Source of the DNA: Candidatus Pelagibacter communis
GTDB taxonomy: Bacteria; Pseudomonadota; Alphaproteobacteria; Pelagibacterales; Pelagibacteraceae
Direction: 5' to 3'
Length of the DNA stretch: 64,000 bases
Assembly: GCF_001179985.1 (NCBI RefSeq)
Contig: NZ_CVSI01000073.1
Span: forward strand, 1-64,000
Each line of letters opens with the position of its first letter. Positions within the stretch are counted from its first letter, which is position 1. Positions 7,446-17,035 of the stretch are shown here, piece after piece. The notes under the pieces were generated by a model. It was not told the DNA's origin. It made no database searches and was given only the letters and a program-made list of their open reading frames with translations. The translations under genes were made by a program, and so were the position numbers.

Positions 7446-9106
7446 TAGTTTAAAGAATTATAAATCCAATTATCTTTAAAGTTATTAAGTTCTTCTGGCA
7501 AAGGAGCTCCTTGAAACATACAAATCCTTAACCACTTGTCTGATCTTGGGTCAAATTTACAAGCACCAAAGAAAGACAATTTAAGTCTTAGCATGTCAAT
7601 CGGGATTAATTTGTGTCCAATTGTATTATCTTGTATTTCTGAATACGGGAATTTTTCAATTAGGAAAGCTCTCCTAACAACATGTCTTAAATCATTATTA
7701 TCTACTAAAAATCTACTTACCGGCAAACTCTGCTTAAAATTCGTAGCTCTAAAATATAATTGATTAATATCTCTTGCTATTGCAAGCGGTTGCTCTAATT
7801 CAGATCCTTGTTCTTTAAATCTATTTGCGATCCTTGGTTCCTCTTTATTTTGAGAAATAAACCAAAAATTTTGGTTATTTTCATTTTTATTAAAATCGAT
7901 CTTGATTAAATTTCCATAATATTTTTCTATAATATTTACTAAATCTCTGATAGTTTTATGAGTTGGTATATTAAAATATTTATCCTCATTTGAGCTCATC
8001 GTTGAAATCAATGGTTCGGTTATATTATCAAAAGGTTCCATTAACATTGAAACTATGTATTCAATACCCTCTTCGCTTAAATTATTCTCAGCCCATAAAT
8101 AAAACTCATTAAAAAAATAATCCTTTTTTTCAGAATAATTTGTATCTAAGAAATCTGTTACTTTTTCTAAATCTTTTTTTAAATTTTGTATCTTTCTTTT
8201 TTGATAATCACTATCTGTTTCCCAAGAAAAAATATTCTTGAGAGACTTTTTTAAACAATCTAAAAAATAATTGTAATCATTACTACTAATTATTTTTAAT
8301 TCTCTAATTTTTTTTAATGCAACTTCCCTGGCAATTATCCAATTATTTAATAAAGTTGGATGATTTATTATAAATGGTGCCATACCTAATCCTGTTGAAT
8401 TACCTATGCCCAAACTTCTACAAATATTTTTATCCAATTCGACCGCAGATCTAGGGTTTTTAGATTTTGCAATATGATTAACTTGATCAAACGTAAACTG
8501 TCTTACAAAATAAACTAACATCATTTCTAGTCTAAAAGGACCAACTATTTCTGGTCTATTTTTAATTCTAAATCTATCTGCTAAACCAAATTTTCCTGAG
8601 CCATATACTGCTGTGGTCCTATAAAGATATCCAATTTTGCCTATAATACTTTTATCTGGTTGTTTTCCATTACATAAACAGTCGACTACATAATTAAAAG
8701 CTCTTAACGATTTATTGGCTCTTGAAAGTGTCAATTCTTTATAAGTCATTCTACCAATTTCTTGTTTTGGGACATTTTTTTTTAATCTATCAATATCTTT
8801 TTTGGTGGGCACACCATCAAAGAGTGTGAAGCTCGCATCCCATTTAGTAGCGATAACTCTGTCTGATCTTTCATGATCACCAATTTTATTTGAAAAACAA
8901 ATTAATGAATAATTTCTAGTTTTTTTTTTAAATGAATAAACAGCAACACCATGTCCATTTTCATCTAAATTAAACATGTCTCTTTTGTAATCCCAGTCTT
9001 TAAATTCTCTTAGAAAAGATCTTAAAAATGATAATTTCGATTGATGAAATGAACCCAATCTTGAGAGTTTCATAATTTTTTTTGGATCTCTTAATTCTAT
9101 TTGCAT
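7445..9106 (-). CDS. 553-residue conserved-looking protein of unknown function
   Basis: I do not recognise a family. The chain is soluble, without a signal peptide. Segments that look conserved are GHGVAVYSFKKKTRNYSLI (about 51-69), GKIGYLYRTTAVYGSGKFGL (156-175), RSAVELDKNICRSLGIGNST (about 230-250) followed by GLGMAPFIINHP, and near the C-terminus KLIPIDMLRLKLSFFGACKF with a final DKWLRICMFQGAPLPEEL. The middle (about 270-430) is charged and helical. The glycine- and Arg-rich GSGKFG/GIGNSTGLGMAP segments could bind a phosphate or nucleotide, but there is no proper P-loop. It is separated by one base from the M19-like gene upstream and overlaps the DUF3726-like gene downstream, so it is the central member of the operon. 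Confidence 0.6.
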   Translation of the reverse strand: MQIELRDPKKIMKLSRLGSFHQSKLSFLRSFLREFKDWDYKRDMFNLDENGHGVAVYSFKKKTRNYSLICFSNKIGDHERSDRVIATKWDASFTLFDGVPTKKDIDRLKKNVPKQEIGRMTYKELTLSRANKSLRAFNYVVDCLCNGKQPDKSIIGKIGYLYRTTAVYGSGKFGLADRFRIKNRPEIVGPFRLEMMLVYFVRQFTFDQVNHIAKSKNPRSAVELDKNICRSLGIGNSTGLGMAPFIINHPTLLNNWIIAREVALKKIRELKIISSNDYNYFLDCLKKSLKNIFSWETDSDYQKRKIQNLKKDLEKVTDFLDTNYSEKKDYFFNEFYLWAENNLSEEGIEYIVSMLMEPFDNITEPLISTMSSNEDKYFNIPTHKTIRDLVNIIEKYYGNLIKIDFNKNENNQNFWFISQNKEEPRIANRFKEQGSELEQPLAIARDINQLYFRATNFKQSLPVSRFLVDNNDLRHVVRRAFLIEKFPYSEIQDNTIGHKLIPIDMLRLKLSFFGACKFDPRSDKWLRICMFQGAPLPEELNNFKDNWIYNSLN

Positions 9107-9107
9107 T

Positions 9108-10073
9108 TTATATTTCTTTATAAAAATTAAACCAATTATTACCTAGTATTGCACTAATATCATTATTGTCAAAACCAACTTTTTTAAGTCCATTTTCAAT
9201 ATTATTGAAACCTCTCGCGTCTTTAAACCATTCAGGTTGATCAGGAAATCCTTGATTGGTTTTTGACCCCTCTCCTAAATTTTTTGACTTTGTCCATGTT
9301 CCATTTCTCATCCACTCGACAACACTATCAGGTTGATTTAAGCAAAGATCTGAACCAATACCAATATTTTTAATCCCCATGACATCAACTAATCTTGCTA
9401 CCATTTCGCAAAAACTATCTAATGAACAATTTGTTCCATCTTTTAAATGGTGTGGATAAAGTGATAAACCTAGCATACCCCCACTTTGTGATAATGTTTT
9501 AAGAAGGTCATCTGACTTACTTCTTTTAGTTTGATGCCAAAAAGATGGATTAGCGTGAGTAATAGCAATAGGTTTTTGGCTTAAGTCAATTGCATCGTAA
9601 GTACTTTTTTCTCCTGAATGAGACATATCAACAACAATTCCTAATCTATTCATTTCTTTTATTGCCTCTCTTCCAAAATTAGTAACACCTCCATCATTTT
9701 TTTCATAACATCCTGAGGCTAATAAAGACTGATTGTTATAAGTGAGCTGCATAAATCTGCACCCGTGCTCATAAATCTTTTCAATTAAATTTATATCATC
9801 CTCTATTGGTGAACAGTTTTGAAAACCAAAAAAAATAGCTGTTTTATTTTCATTTTTTGCTTTTTCAATATCTTTGAAGTTTTTACCTAAAAAAATTAAA
9901 TCTTTGTTTTCCTCAAAATTTTTTTTCCACTCTAAAAGTCTCTTTTTAAATTCATCAAAATCTTCATGATAAACAACTGTCACATGTACTGCATCTAAAT
10001 TAGCTTCTCTATTAATCTCAAAAACAGATCTTTCCCATTTGCAGTATTGTAAATTGTCAATTTTGAAATTCAT
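9108..10073 (-). CDS. M19 (renal dipeptidase)-like protein with altered metal site
   Basis: A 321-residue cytosolic protein of the M19 membrane-dipeptidase fold. Recognisable are VVDMSHSG (His152), ITHANPSF (His173), TKRSKSDD (Arg184) and IGIGSD (Asp242), which correspond to the second metal's histidines, the substrate Arg and the catalytic Asp. The first-metal elements are missing: the usual N-terminal DGHxD is IDNLQY (residues 5-10), and the bridging Glu segment (EGG) reads GFQN (83-86). It may therefore be mononuclear or act on another substrate; loss of activity is also possible. It is the first gene of the operon to 6683, and its ATG lies 47 bases from the divergent purE. Confidence 0.75.
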   Translation of the reverse strand: MNFKIDNLQYCKWERSVFEINREANLDAVHVTVVYHEDFDEFKKRLLEWKKNFEENKDLIFLGKNFKDIEKAKNENKTAIFFGFQNCSPIEDDINLIEKIYEHGCRFMQLTYNNQSLLASGCYEKNDGGVTNFGREAIKEMNRLGIVVDMSHSGEKSTYDAIDLSQKPIAITHANPSFWHQTKRSKSDDLLKTLSQSGGMLGLSLYPHHLKDGTNCSLDSFCEMVARLVDVMGIKNIGIGSDLCLNQPDSVVEWMRNGTWTKSKNLGEGSKTNQGFPDQPEWFKDARGFNNIENGLKKVGFDNNDISAILGNNWFNFYKEI

Positions 10074-10120
10074 AACAATAGTTATATATTAGTAGATAAT
10101 TTTTTGATATTAAAAGATAA

Positions 10121-10612
10121 ATGAGTAGTAAAAAATTAAATAAAGTAGCAATCATAATGGGTAGTCAATCTGATTATTCTACTATGAAGTATTCAAAAAA
10201 AGTTCTTCAGAGCTTTAGCATAAAATGTGATGTGAAAATAGTTTCAGCGCACAGAACTCCAAAAAGAATGTTTGAATTTGCTAAAAATGCCGAAAGAAAT
10301 AATTACTCTGTGATAATTGCAGGAGCTGGTGGTTCCGCACATCTTCCTGGTATGGTTGCATCTTTGACTAGCATTCCAGTTATTGGAGTTCCAATTGAGT
10401 CAAAAAAATTAAAAGGTATGGACAGTCTTTTATCAATAGTACAGATGCCAAAAGGTATCCCAGTTGGCACAGTTGCTATCGGTAAAGATGGTGCAATAAA
10501 TGCTGGACTTTATGCTGCATCAATTATTGGACTTCAAAATAAAAAAGTTAAAAATTCATTATTAAAGTTTAGATTGAAACAATCAAAATCAGTAAAAAAA
10601 AAACCTAAGTAG
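10121..10612 (+). CDS. purE: N5-carboxyaminoimidazole ribonucleotide mutase
   Basis: A 163-residue class I PurE that converts N5-CAIR to CAIR in purine synthesis, after PurK. The signature IIMGSQSD (residues 11-18) binds the ribotide phosphate. SAHRTP carries the conserved catalytic-type His-Arg, and GAGGSAHLPGMVAS is the second signature. The C-terminal tail is lysine-rich (KSVKKKPK). It is followed after one base by purK, the standard pairing. It is divergent from the M19-like operon with 47 bases between start codons, which must hold both promoters. Confidence 0.95.
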   Translation: MSSKKLNKVAIIMGSQSDYSTMKYSKKVLQSFSIKCDVKIVSAHRTPKRMFEFAKNAERNNYSVIIAGAGGSAHLPGMVASLTSIPVIGVPIESKKLKGMDSLLSIVQMPKGIPVGTVAIGKDGAINAGLYAASIIGLQNKKVKNSLLKFRLKQSKSVKKKPK

Positions 10613-10613
10613 A

Positions 10614-11663
10614 ATGACTAAAATTTCTTTAGGTATAATTGGTGGAGGCCAACTTGGATCTTTACTTTGCGCGGCAGGAAAAAATATAAACATAAATACA
10701 GTAGTGATTAGTGATGATGAAGACTCGCCAGCCAAACATTTTGCAGATCATTTTATTTATTCTAAATATGATAATGAGGAAAATTTGACAAAGTTTACTT
10801 CAATGGTAGATAAAATAACTTATGAATTTGAAAATATTCCTTATGATGTATTGTCAAAATTAAACAAAGTTAAAAAAGTAGATCCTAATCCAGAAGTTAA
10901 CAAAATTGTTCAACACAGATACTCAGAAAAAAATTTTCTTATAAAAAAAAACATTAAAACTACAGATTTTGAAAAAATCGTTAATGAAAGTGATATAAAA
11001 AAAAATAAAAATTTATTACCTGGAATACTAAAAACTTCTACACTTGGGTACGATGGTAAGGGCCAATATAAATTAAATAATTTGGAAGATTTAGATAATC
11101 ATAAAATTAACTTTGATAGAGAATTTGTACTAGAAAAATTAGTAAATTTAGAAAAAGAAATTTCTGTAGTAATTACAAGATTTTCAAAAGATAATTATGA
11201 AATTTATGAACCAATAGAAAATTTACACGAAGAACAAATTTTAAAATATTCAACAATTCCAGCCAAAATTAATTTGTCTCATTTTAAAAAATCTCAAGAA
11301 TGGGCTAAACTTATTTCTGAAGAACTTCAGTATGTTGGAACTTTATGTGTTGAATTTTTTATAGATAAAGATCAAAATTTATACGTAAACGAAATTGCAC
11401 CAAGGGTTCATAATTCAGGTCATTTAACTATAAATGCATATAATATTAGTCAATTTGAAAATCATATCAGGGCTGTTTGTGGATTAGAAAAAATAAAACT
11501 AGAAAAAATATGTAATGCAAAAATGATAAATATTATTGGTGATGAAATAAATAATTACAGAAATAAAAAATATACTGAAAAAGAGTTTTTTTTTGATTAT
11601 TTAAAAAAAGAAATTAAACCTAAAAGGAAAATGGGACACTTAACTATAATTGAAAATAAATGA
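10614..11663 (+). CDS. purK: 5-(carboxyamino)imidazole ribonucleotide synthase
   Basis: A 349-residue ATP-grasp enzyme that makes N5-CAIR from AIR, bicarbonate and ATP. The N-terminal dinucleotide-like motif IIGGGQLG (residues 8-15), the glycine-rich loop TSTLGYDGKGQY, the ATP-grasp segment VLEKLVNLEKEISVV and the metal/ATP residues in VEFFIDKDQNLYVNEIAPRV followed by HNSGH are all present. Length matches the family. It starts one base after purE and its stop overlaps the next ATG (ATGA), so purE, purK and the MBL-fold gene form one unit. Confidence 0.95.
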   Translation: MTKISLGIIGGGQLGSLLCAAGKNININTVVISDDEDSPAKHFADHFIYSKYDNEENLTKFTSMVDKITYEFENIPYDVLSKLNKVKKVDPNPEVNKIVQHRYSEKNFLIKKNIKTTDFEKIVNESDIKKNKNLLPGILKTSTLGYDGKGQYKLNNLEDLDNHKINFDREFVLEKLVNLEKEISVVITRFSKDNYEIYEPIENLHEEQILKYSTIPAKINLSHFKKSQEWAKLISEELQYVGTLCVEFFIDKDQNLYVNEIAPRVHNSGHLTINAYNISQFENHIRAVCGLEKIKLEKICNAKMINIIGDEINNYRNKKYTEKEFFFDYLKKEIKPKRKMGHLTIIENK

Positions 11664-12700
11664 AAAAAATTTTATTTATTTTATTTTTAATTATTAATAC
11701 AACCAGTATTGCAATGGAAAATAAACCTTCACATCATCAGTCTAACGGTACGTTCAAAAATCCTGAGGGCTCACCAGAACGTTCTGGAAAAATAAAATGG
11801 TCTTGGAGTACGTTTAATAAAGAGAAAAAAAAATTAGATATGACAGTGCCAAAAAGCCATGTTTTAGATAAAAATGAGGTTTTAAAAAATTTAGAACTAT
11901 ATAAAGATAAAGATTACATTGGGTGGATTGGTCATGCTACTTTTTTAATAAAACTCGGAAACACAACTATTATTACTGATCCAGTTTTTTCTAAAAATGC
12001 AGGACCATTAATATTTGGCCCAAAAAGATATGTTGATCCAGCTTTAAGTTTAAAAGAAATTCCTAAAGTGGATTTATTTTTACTTACGCATAACCACTAT
12101 GATCATCAAGATACAGCAACAATCAGAAAGTTTCCTTATAAAGATGCAGATGTTATTGTGCCTCTTAAGTTGGGTAAGTATTTTACCAAATATAATTATA
12201 AAAAAGTTAATGAACTCGATTGGTATCAAACAATTGAAGTAAATGATTTAAAAATAACATTGTTGCCAGCTGTTCATTGGTCAAAAAGAAGTTTGACAGA
12301 TACTAATAAAACACTTTGGGGAAATTTTTTAATAGAATATAAAAATAAAAAAATACTATTCGCATGTGATACTGGGTATGGACAAATATATAAAAAACTT
12401 GGTGAAAAATTTGGTCCAGTCGATCTTACAATGATTAATATAGGTGCATACGACTTTAGACCGATGTTTGAAAAATCTATTTACCACACAAATCCAGAAG
12501 AGGCTTTACAAGTTGCAAAAGATCTTGAAAGCAAAAAAGTAATAGGAACTCATTGGGGTACTTTTGTACTTTCTTTAGAACCTATTATGGAACCTCCTGT
12601 TCGTTTTAAAAATAATGCAGAAAATTATGGTTTTCAAAAAAAAGATGCCATTATTTTTAAAATTGGAGAAATAAGACCTCTGCAAGAAATATTAGATTAG
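11660..12700 (+). CDS. Secreted MBL-fold hydrolase (NAPE-PLD/RomA-like)
   Basis: A 346-residue metallo-beta-lactamase-fold protein. Residues 1-18 are a signal peptide. The core begins at WIGHATFLIKLG, then IITDPVFS, and the metal motif HNHYDHQD is at residues 144-151. Further ligands come from PAVHWSKRS, ACDTGYG and GTHWGTF. The GPKRYVDPAL stretch after the first strands is typical of the NAPE-phospholipase-D/RomA branch, which suggests a phospholipid or lipid-like phosphodiester substrate in the periplasm; that is inference. It overlaps purK by four bases. Confidence 0.8.
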   Translation: MKKILFILFLIINTTSIAMENKPSHHQSNGTFKNPEGSPERSGKIKWSWSTFNKEKKKLDMTVPKSHVLDKNEVLKNLELYKDKDYIGWIGHATFLIKLGNTTIITDPVFSKNAGPLIFGPKRYVDPALSLKEIPKVDLFLLTHNHYDHQDTATIRKFPYKDADVIVPLKLGKYFTKYNYKKVNELDWYQTIEVNDLKITLLPAVHWSKRSLTDTNKTLWGNFLIEYKNKKILFACDTGYGQIYKKLGEKFGPVDLTMINIGAYDFRPMFEKSIYHTNPEEALQVAKDLESKKVIGTHWGTFVLSLEPIMEPPVRFKNNAENYGFQKKDAIIFKIGEIRPLQEILD

Positions 12701-12745
12701 TTTTTATTTGATAAATCAAATATTCAATATAGATATTCTATTAAT

Positions 12746-13201
12746 ATGAAAACTATTGAGGGTAATTTTGATAATCCAGAAGTTAATCAACTTTTAAAAA
12801 AACATTTTATCGAATTAAGATCAGTTTCACCTAAGGGAAGTACTCACGTACTAGACATCGAAGGTTTGCAAGACAAAAGTATTAAGTTTTGGAGTATATA
12901 TGAAAACGATGAGTTAATCGGGTGTGGAGCTTTAAAATTTTTAGATCCTCAGCATGGTGAATTCAAATCAATTCGTGTTTCTGATTCTTTTAGAAAAAAA
13001 GGTTATGGAAATAAAATTATTAAAGTTCTTATTGATAAATCTCGAAAATTAAATATTCAAAAAATTAGTGTCGAAACAGGGTCAGGCGATTTTTTTCTAC
13101 CAGCTCGTAAATTATTTAAAAATTCAGGTTTTGCAGAATGTAAACCTTTCAGCCATTACGTAGACGACCCAAACTCATGTTACATGTCCCTAAAAATTTA
13201 A
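12746..13201 (+). CDS. GNAT-family N-acetyltransferase
   Basis: A 151-residue acetyltransferase. The acetyl-CoA pyrophosphate loop is in SIRVSDSFRKKGYGNKI (around residues 73-89), preceded by the strand IGCGALKFLDPQHGEFK and followed by KISVETGSGDFFLPARKLFK and a C-terminal FAECKPFSHYVDDPNSCYM. The last part resembles small PhnO/YafP-like relatives that act on free amino compounds; the substrate is not determined. It stands 45 bases downstream of the MBL gene and converges on the gene at 13213. Confidence 0.8.
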   Translation: MKTIEGNFDNPEVNQLLKKHFIELRSVSPKGSTHVLDIEGLQDKSIKFWSIYENDELIGCGALKFLDPQHGEFKSIRVSDSFRKKGYGNKIIKVLIDKSRKLNIQKISVETGSGDFFLPARKLFKNSGFAECKPFSHYVDDPNSCYMSLKI

Positions 13202-13212
13202 AAGTTAATTGA

Positions 13213-14322
13213 TTATTTTTTTTCTATGACGAATAATTCATTTTTAAAATATAGGCCTTTATATTTATTAACCACTTGTTGAACTATTTTTTGATAATTT
13301 TTTGATCTTTGCACTTTAAAAATTTGTTCATCTGTCATTTGATTAACATATACTGCAGCATTCCAAGCTGAAAAAACCAAAGAAGTGGCAATACCCCCTT
13401 TTATTTCATTTGGAAGAGCTCTTAAAACATAACTAATTTTTTTTACTTTATGAAATTTCAAAGTTTTCAAAAATGATTTTTCTGTATTAGATTTTATATA
13501 TTTTTCAATTGAGGAATATAGATATGGGAATGGATTTTCTTTCGGCCACAACTTTTTAATTATCTTATTGCCTGGATCTCCGCCACATGCGTGTATTACA
13601 ACTAATTTTCCTTTTTTAGCTAAAGATTTTAACATTGGATCGATCACATACTTTACTTTTTTTTCAGCAGAAACTCTAGATCGATAAGGTTGTGATGCTA
13701 TAATTAGATCATAATCAGTTTTGCCATTATTTTTTTGTGGAATTACATTTTTAAGAACAAATTCTTGATCTTTTCTGTAGATTACTATTACTGATGGTTC
13801 TTTGTAAGTTGATGTACCGGTTTTAGGGTTTGTTTCGACTTGCCATTTTTTTGCTAGGAATTCTTGATTAAGTTTTCTTAATTGATTAGAAAAATCTAAA
13901 GATGAATTTCCTCTAAGTTTTACAACTTTCCAATTCATTTTTTTTTGTTTTTTGATATTTCTTGATTTTAAGGAAGTAGATTCAACATAATTTAAATTTG
14001 ATATCACAAAAACAGTATTTTTATGTTCAGCAAATCTGTCTGGAAGTTTTTCTAAACCAAGTCTAACATCTTCCATGCTAATTTCTTTTGTTGAAACCAA
14101 CAAAGGAATGTTGGGCATTTTTTGATGACATTGTCTCATAACGTTCATAAGTAAAGACCCATCTCCCATACCAGCATCAAAAACTTTTAATGCAGGATTT
14201 TTAGGTTTTAAATTTTGAACAATTGGCTTTAAGGCATCAGCAATTTTATTTTTTTCGTTAGTGGTGGTAACAAAAAGTAGATATTTTTGTCTATTATCGA
14301 AAAAACGGAAATTTTTTTTCAT
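13213..14322 (-). CDS. Methyltransferase-like protein (Rossmann SAM fold)
   Basis: The frame can open at GTG 14325, but the adjacent ATG at 14322 is preferred, giving 369 residues. A SAM-binding motif I, KVFDAGMGDGSLL, lies near residue 45, followed by a segment starting STKEISMEDVRLGLEKLP. A second Rossmann-like part has YDLIIASQPYRSR, where motif IV would be, then KKGKLVVIHACGGDPGNKII. This looks like a class I methyltransferase with an insertion of about 100 residues (EFLAKKWQVETNPKTG and onward) between motifs. The substrate is unknown. It is a single gene between convergent GNAT and divergent fhs. Confidence 0.55.
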   Translation of the reverse strand: MKKNFRFFDNRQKYLLFVTTTNEKNKIADALKPIVQNLKPKNPALKVFDAGMGDGSLLMNVMRQCHQKMPNIPLLVSTKEISMEDVRLGLEKLPDRFAEHKNTVFVISNLNYVESTSLKSRNIKKQKKMNWKVVKLRGNSSLDFSNQLRKLNQEFLAKKWQVETNPKTGTSTYKEPSVIVIYRKDQEFVLKNVIPQKNNGKTDYDLIIASQPYRSRVSAEKKVKYVIDPMLKSLAKKGKLVVIHACGGDPGNKIIKKLWPKENPFPYLYSSIEKYIKSNTEKSFLKTLKFHKVKKISYVLRALPNEIKGGIATSLVFSAWNAAVYVNQMTDEQIFKVQRSKNYQKIVQQVVNKYKGLYFKNELFVIEKK

Positions 14323-14417
14323 CACATAAGATATGTATTATGTAATTAAATGTCCATTATAAATATTTCTTTTAAAGTAGATAAATAAAGTATAAACACC
14401 CATAAAAAACCCGAGTA

Positions 14418-16106
14418 ATGAAAAAATTTAAATCTGATATAGAGATTGCAAGAAGTTGTAAACTAAAACCAATCTCAAAAATTTTAAAAAAAATAAATGT
14501 TCCAGATAACCCAAAAGCTTTTAGTCCAATGGGGAGACACATAGCTAAAATAAATTTTGAATTCTTGGATAAACTTAAAAATAAAAAAGATGGTCATCTT
14601 ATTCTTGTAACAGCAATCACACCAACACCAGCTGGAGAAGGTAAAACAACAACATCAGTAGGTCTAAATGATGGATTAAATAAAATTGGAAAAAAATCTA
14701 TTGTTTGTTTGAGAGAGCCAAGTCTTGGCCCTTCTTTCGGAATGAAGGGAGGTGCAGCTGGAGGCGGTAATGCGCAGGTAGTTCCTATGGAACAAATAAA
14801 TCTTCACTTCACTGGTGACTTTCATGCTATTACATCAGCTCATAATCTTTTGTCAGCTTTAATCGATAATCATATTTATTGGGGAAATAAACTTAACATT
14901 GATGAAAAAAAAATTGTTTGGAAAAGAGTTGTGGATATGAATGATCGGGCTTTAAGATTTATAGATATAAATACTAAAGGGGTAGCAAAGGATTTTGCCA
15001 GAGAAGATGGTTTTGATATTACTGTGGCATCTGAGGTGATGGCAATTTTCTGTTTATCTAATGATTTGAATGATTTAGAAAAAAGAATTGGAAACATTAC
15101 AATTGCTTATGATAAAAATAATAAGCCAGTCTATGCAAAAGACTTAAATGCTCAAGGTCCAATGACAGTCCTTCTGAAAGAAGCAATTAGGCCAAATGTT
15201 ACTCAAAGTCTAGAGCATAACCCGGCTATAATTCATGGAGGACCATTCGCTAACATTGCTCACGGATGTAATTCAGTAATTGCAACTAAGTCAGCTTTAA
15301 AGTTATCTAAATACGTAGTAACAGAGGCAGGTTTTGGTGCTGACCTTGGTGCTGAAAAATTTTTGGATATTAAATGTAGAAAAGCAAATATAAAACCAAG
15401 TTGTGTTGTTATAGTTGCCACAGTTCGTGCTTTAAAAATGCATGGTGGTGTGGAAAAAGGAAATTTAAAAACCGAGAATATTGATGCTCTAAAAGAAGGA
15501 TTATCAAATTTAGACAGACATATAAATAATATTAAAAAATTTGGCATAGAACCAATAGTTGCGATTAATCATTTTGTTTTAGATACTAAAAAAGAAATAC
15601 AAACAATAATAAATTTTTGTAAGAACTTAAATGTTGAAGTTAGTAATTGTAAACACTGGGCAGAAGGTGGAGCAGGAACAGTTGATTTAGCAAAAAAAGT
15701 TGTACGAGTTTGTAATAATTCAAAAAAACAAAAATTTAAATTCTTGTATAAAGATAGTAAAAGTTTATGGGAAAAAATTGAGATTATTGCAAAAGAAATA
15801 TATAGAGCTGATAAAATTACAGCAACAGAGGACATTAAACAAAAATTAAAGACTTTTGAAAATAATGGGTTTAAAAATTTTCCAGTTTGTGTAGCAAAAA
15901 CTCAATATAGTTTTTCTACTGATCCAAAATTAAAAGGTGCGCCAACAAATCATGAAATACCAATTAGAGACGTAAGATTATCTTCTGGGGCAGAATTTAT
16001 TGTTGTGATATGTGGATCAATTATGACTATGCCAGGGTTGCCGAAAATTCCTGCTGCAGACAAAATTAAATTAAATAAAAAGGGTCAAGTAGAAGGTTTA
16101 TTTTAA
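14418..16106 (+). CDS. fhs: Formate-tetrahydrofolate ligase
   Basis: A 562-residue enzyme that makes 10-formyl-THF from formate, THF and ATP, or runs in reverse to yield ATP and formate from C1 units. The P-loop TPAGEGKTT is at residues 70-78. [36 protein letters not shown] and [14 protein letters not shown] are family signatures, and the end [15 protein letters not shown] is also typical. Length matches the family. In a methylotrophy-like context it would be the last step of oxidising THF-bound C1 groups, which the DmdA/MTHFR-like pair at 3882-6012 could supply. Its end overlaps convergent gshB by nine bases. Confidence 0.95.
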   Translation: MKKFKSDIEIARSCKLKPISKILKKINVPDNPKAFSPMGRHIAKINFEFLDKLKNKKDGHLILVTAITPTPAGEGKTTTSVGLNDGLNKIGKKSIVCLREPSLGPSFGMKGGAAGGGNAQVVPMEQINLHFTGDFHAITSAHNLLSALIDNHIYWGNKLNIDEKKIVWKRVVDMNDRALRFIDINTKGVAKDFAREDGFDITVASEVMAIFCLSNDLNDLEKRIGNITIAYDKNNKPVYAKDLNAQGPMTVLLKEAIRPNVTQSLEHNPAIIHGGPFANIAHGCNSVIATKSALKLSKYVVTEAGFGADLGAEKFLDIKCRKANIKPSCVVIVATVRALKMHGGVEKGNLKTENIDALKEGLSNLDRHINNIKKFGIEPIVAINHFVLDTKKEIQTIINFCKNLNVEVSNCKHWAEGGAGTVDLAKKVVRVCNNSKKQKFKFLYKDSKSLWEKIEIIAKEIYRADKITATEDIKQKLKTFENNGFKNFPVCVAKTQYSFSTDPKLKGAPTNHEIPIRDVRLSSGAEFIVVICGSIMTMPGLPKIPAADKIKLNKKGQVEGLF

Positions 16107-17033
16107 TTTTTCTAGCTCGTCCCAATAATTTTTTGCAAGATTTATTCCAGTTAATTCTTTAAATTGAGGAAGCCCTGTTGGTGATGTTACATTTATATCA
16201 CCAATTAGATAACCAGAAACTAGATCTATACCTGCAAAAAATATTCCATTTTTTTTTAAGACTTTGGCTACTTGATTTGAGACGTTAATCTCTTTATGAC
16301 TAAGAGTGGTTTTTACAGCTTTCCCCCCTTGGGATAAATTTGATAAAATTGAATTTGAAGAAGGTACGCGGCTTATTGCACCTTTAACCTTGCCGTTAAT
16401 TATAAAAACTCTTTTGTCACCATATTTAATTCCTGGTAAATATTTTTGGGCCATAACATGACCAATTTTTTTTAAATATTTTCTAATTCTTTTTATATTT
16501 GAAATGCCGTTAATATAAATTATGTCTTTTCCTGCATATCCATGAATAGGTTTTAATACAATTTTTTTGTTAATTTTTATAAATTTTTTAATCTCATCTA
16601 AATTTTTAGTGAAAATTGTCGGTGGCATAAGTTTTTTAAAATTTATTGAAAATAATTTTTCAGATATATTTCTGATAGAGGTTGGGTCATTAACTATCTT
16701 TACGCTATTTTTTATAGTATCTAAGAATAATGTAGAAGTTACGTAATCCATATTGAAAGGTGGATTTTGCCTTATAAAAATAACTTTTGATTTTTTTAAT
16801 TCAAAATTCTTTTTTGATATAATTTTAAAGTAAGTTTTATTATTTTCTAAAAATTTAATATGACAAACCTCAGCAATCAATTTTGAATTTATAAAATTTA
16901 TATCTTTTGTCTCATACCAGTAAATCTTATAATTTCTTCTTTGTGCCTCTAGAGCTAAAAGATATGTTGTGTCTGTGATAATGTTGAGATTTTTAAAAGA
17001 GTTACCTTGTATTGCTAATATTTTTTCGGCCAT
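16098..17033 (-). CDS. gshB: Glutathione synthetase
   Basis: A 311-residue ATP-grasp ligase that joins gamma-glutamylcysteine and glycine. The N-terminal domain opens [20 protein letters not shown] (residues 4-23). [18 protein letters not shown] is the family's substrate-domain signature, and [14 protein letters not shown] is the ATP-grasp loop. The C-terminus has [20 protein letters not shown] followed by PTG. Its start follows gshA after two bases. It is the last gene of gpsA-GATase-gshA-gshB and converges on fhs with a nine-base overlap, leaving no room for a separate terminator. Confidence 0.9.
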   Translation of the reverse strand: MAEKILAIQGNSFKNLNIITDTTYLLALEAQRRNYKIYWYETKDINFINSKLIAEVCHIKFLENNKTYFKIISKKNFELKKSKVIFIRQNPPFNMDYVTSTLFLDTIKNSVKIVNDPTSIRNISEKLFSINFKKLMPPTIFTKNLDEIKKFIKINKKIVLKPIHGYAGKDIIYINGISNIKRIRKYLKKIGHVMAQKYLPGIKYGDKRVFIINGKVKGAISRVPSSNSILSNLSQGGKAVKTTLSHKEINVSNQVAKVLKKNGIFFAGIDLVSGYLIGDINVTSPTGLPQFKELTGINLAKNYWDELEKLK

Positions 17034-17035
17034 AT

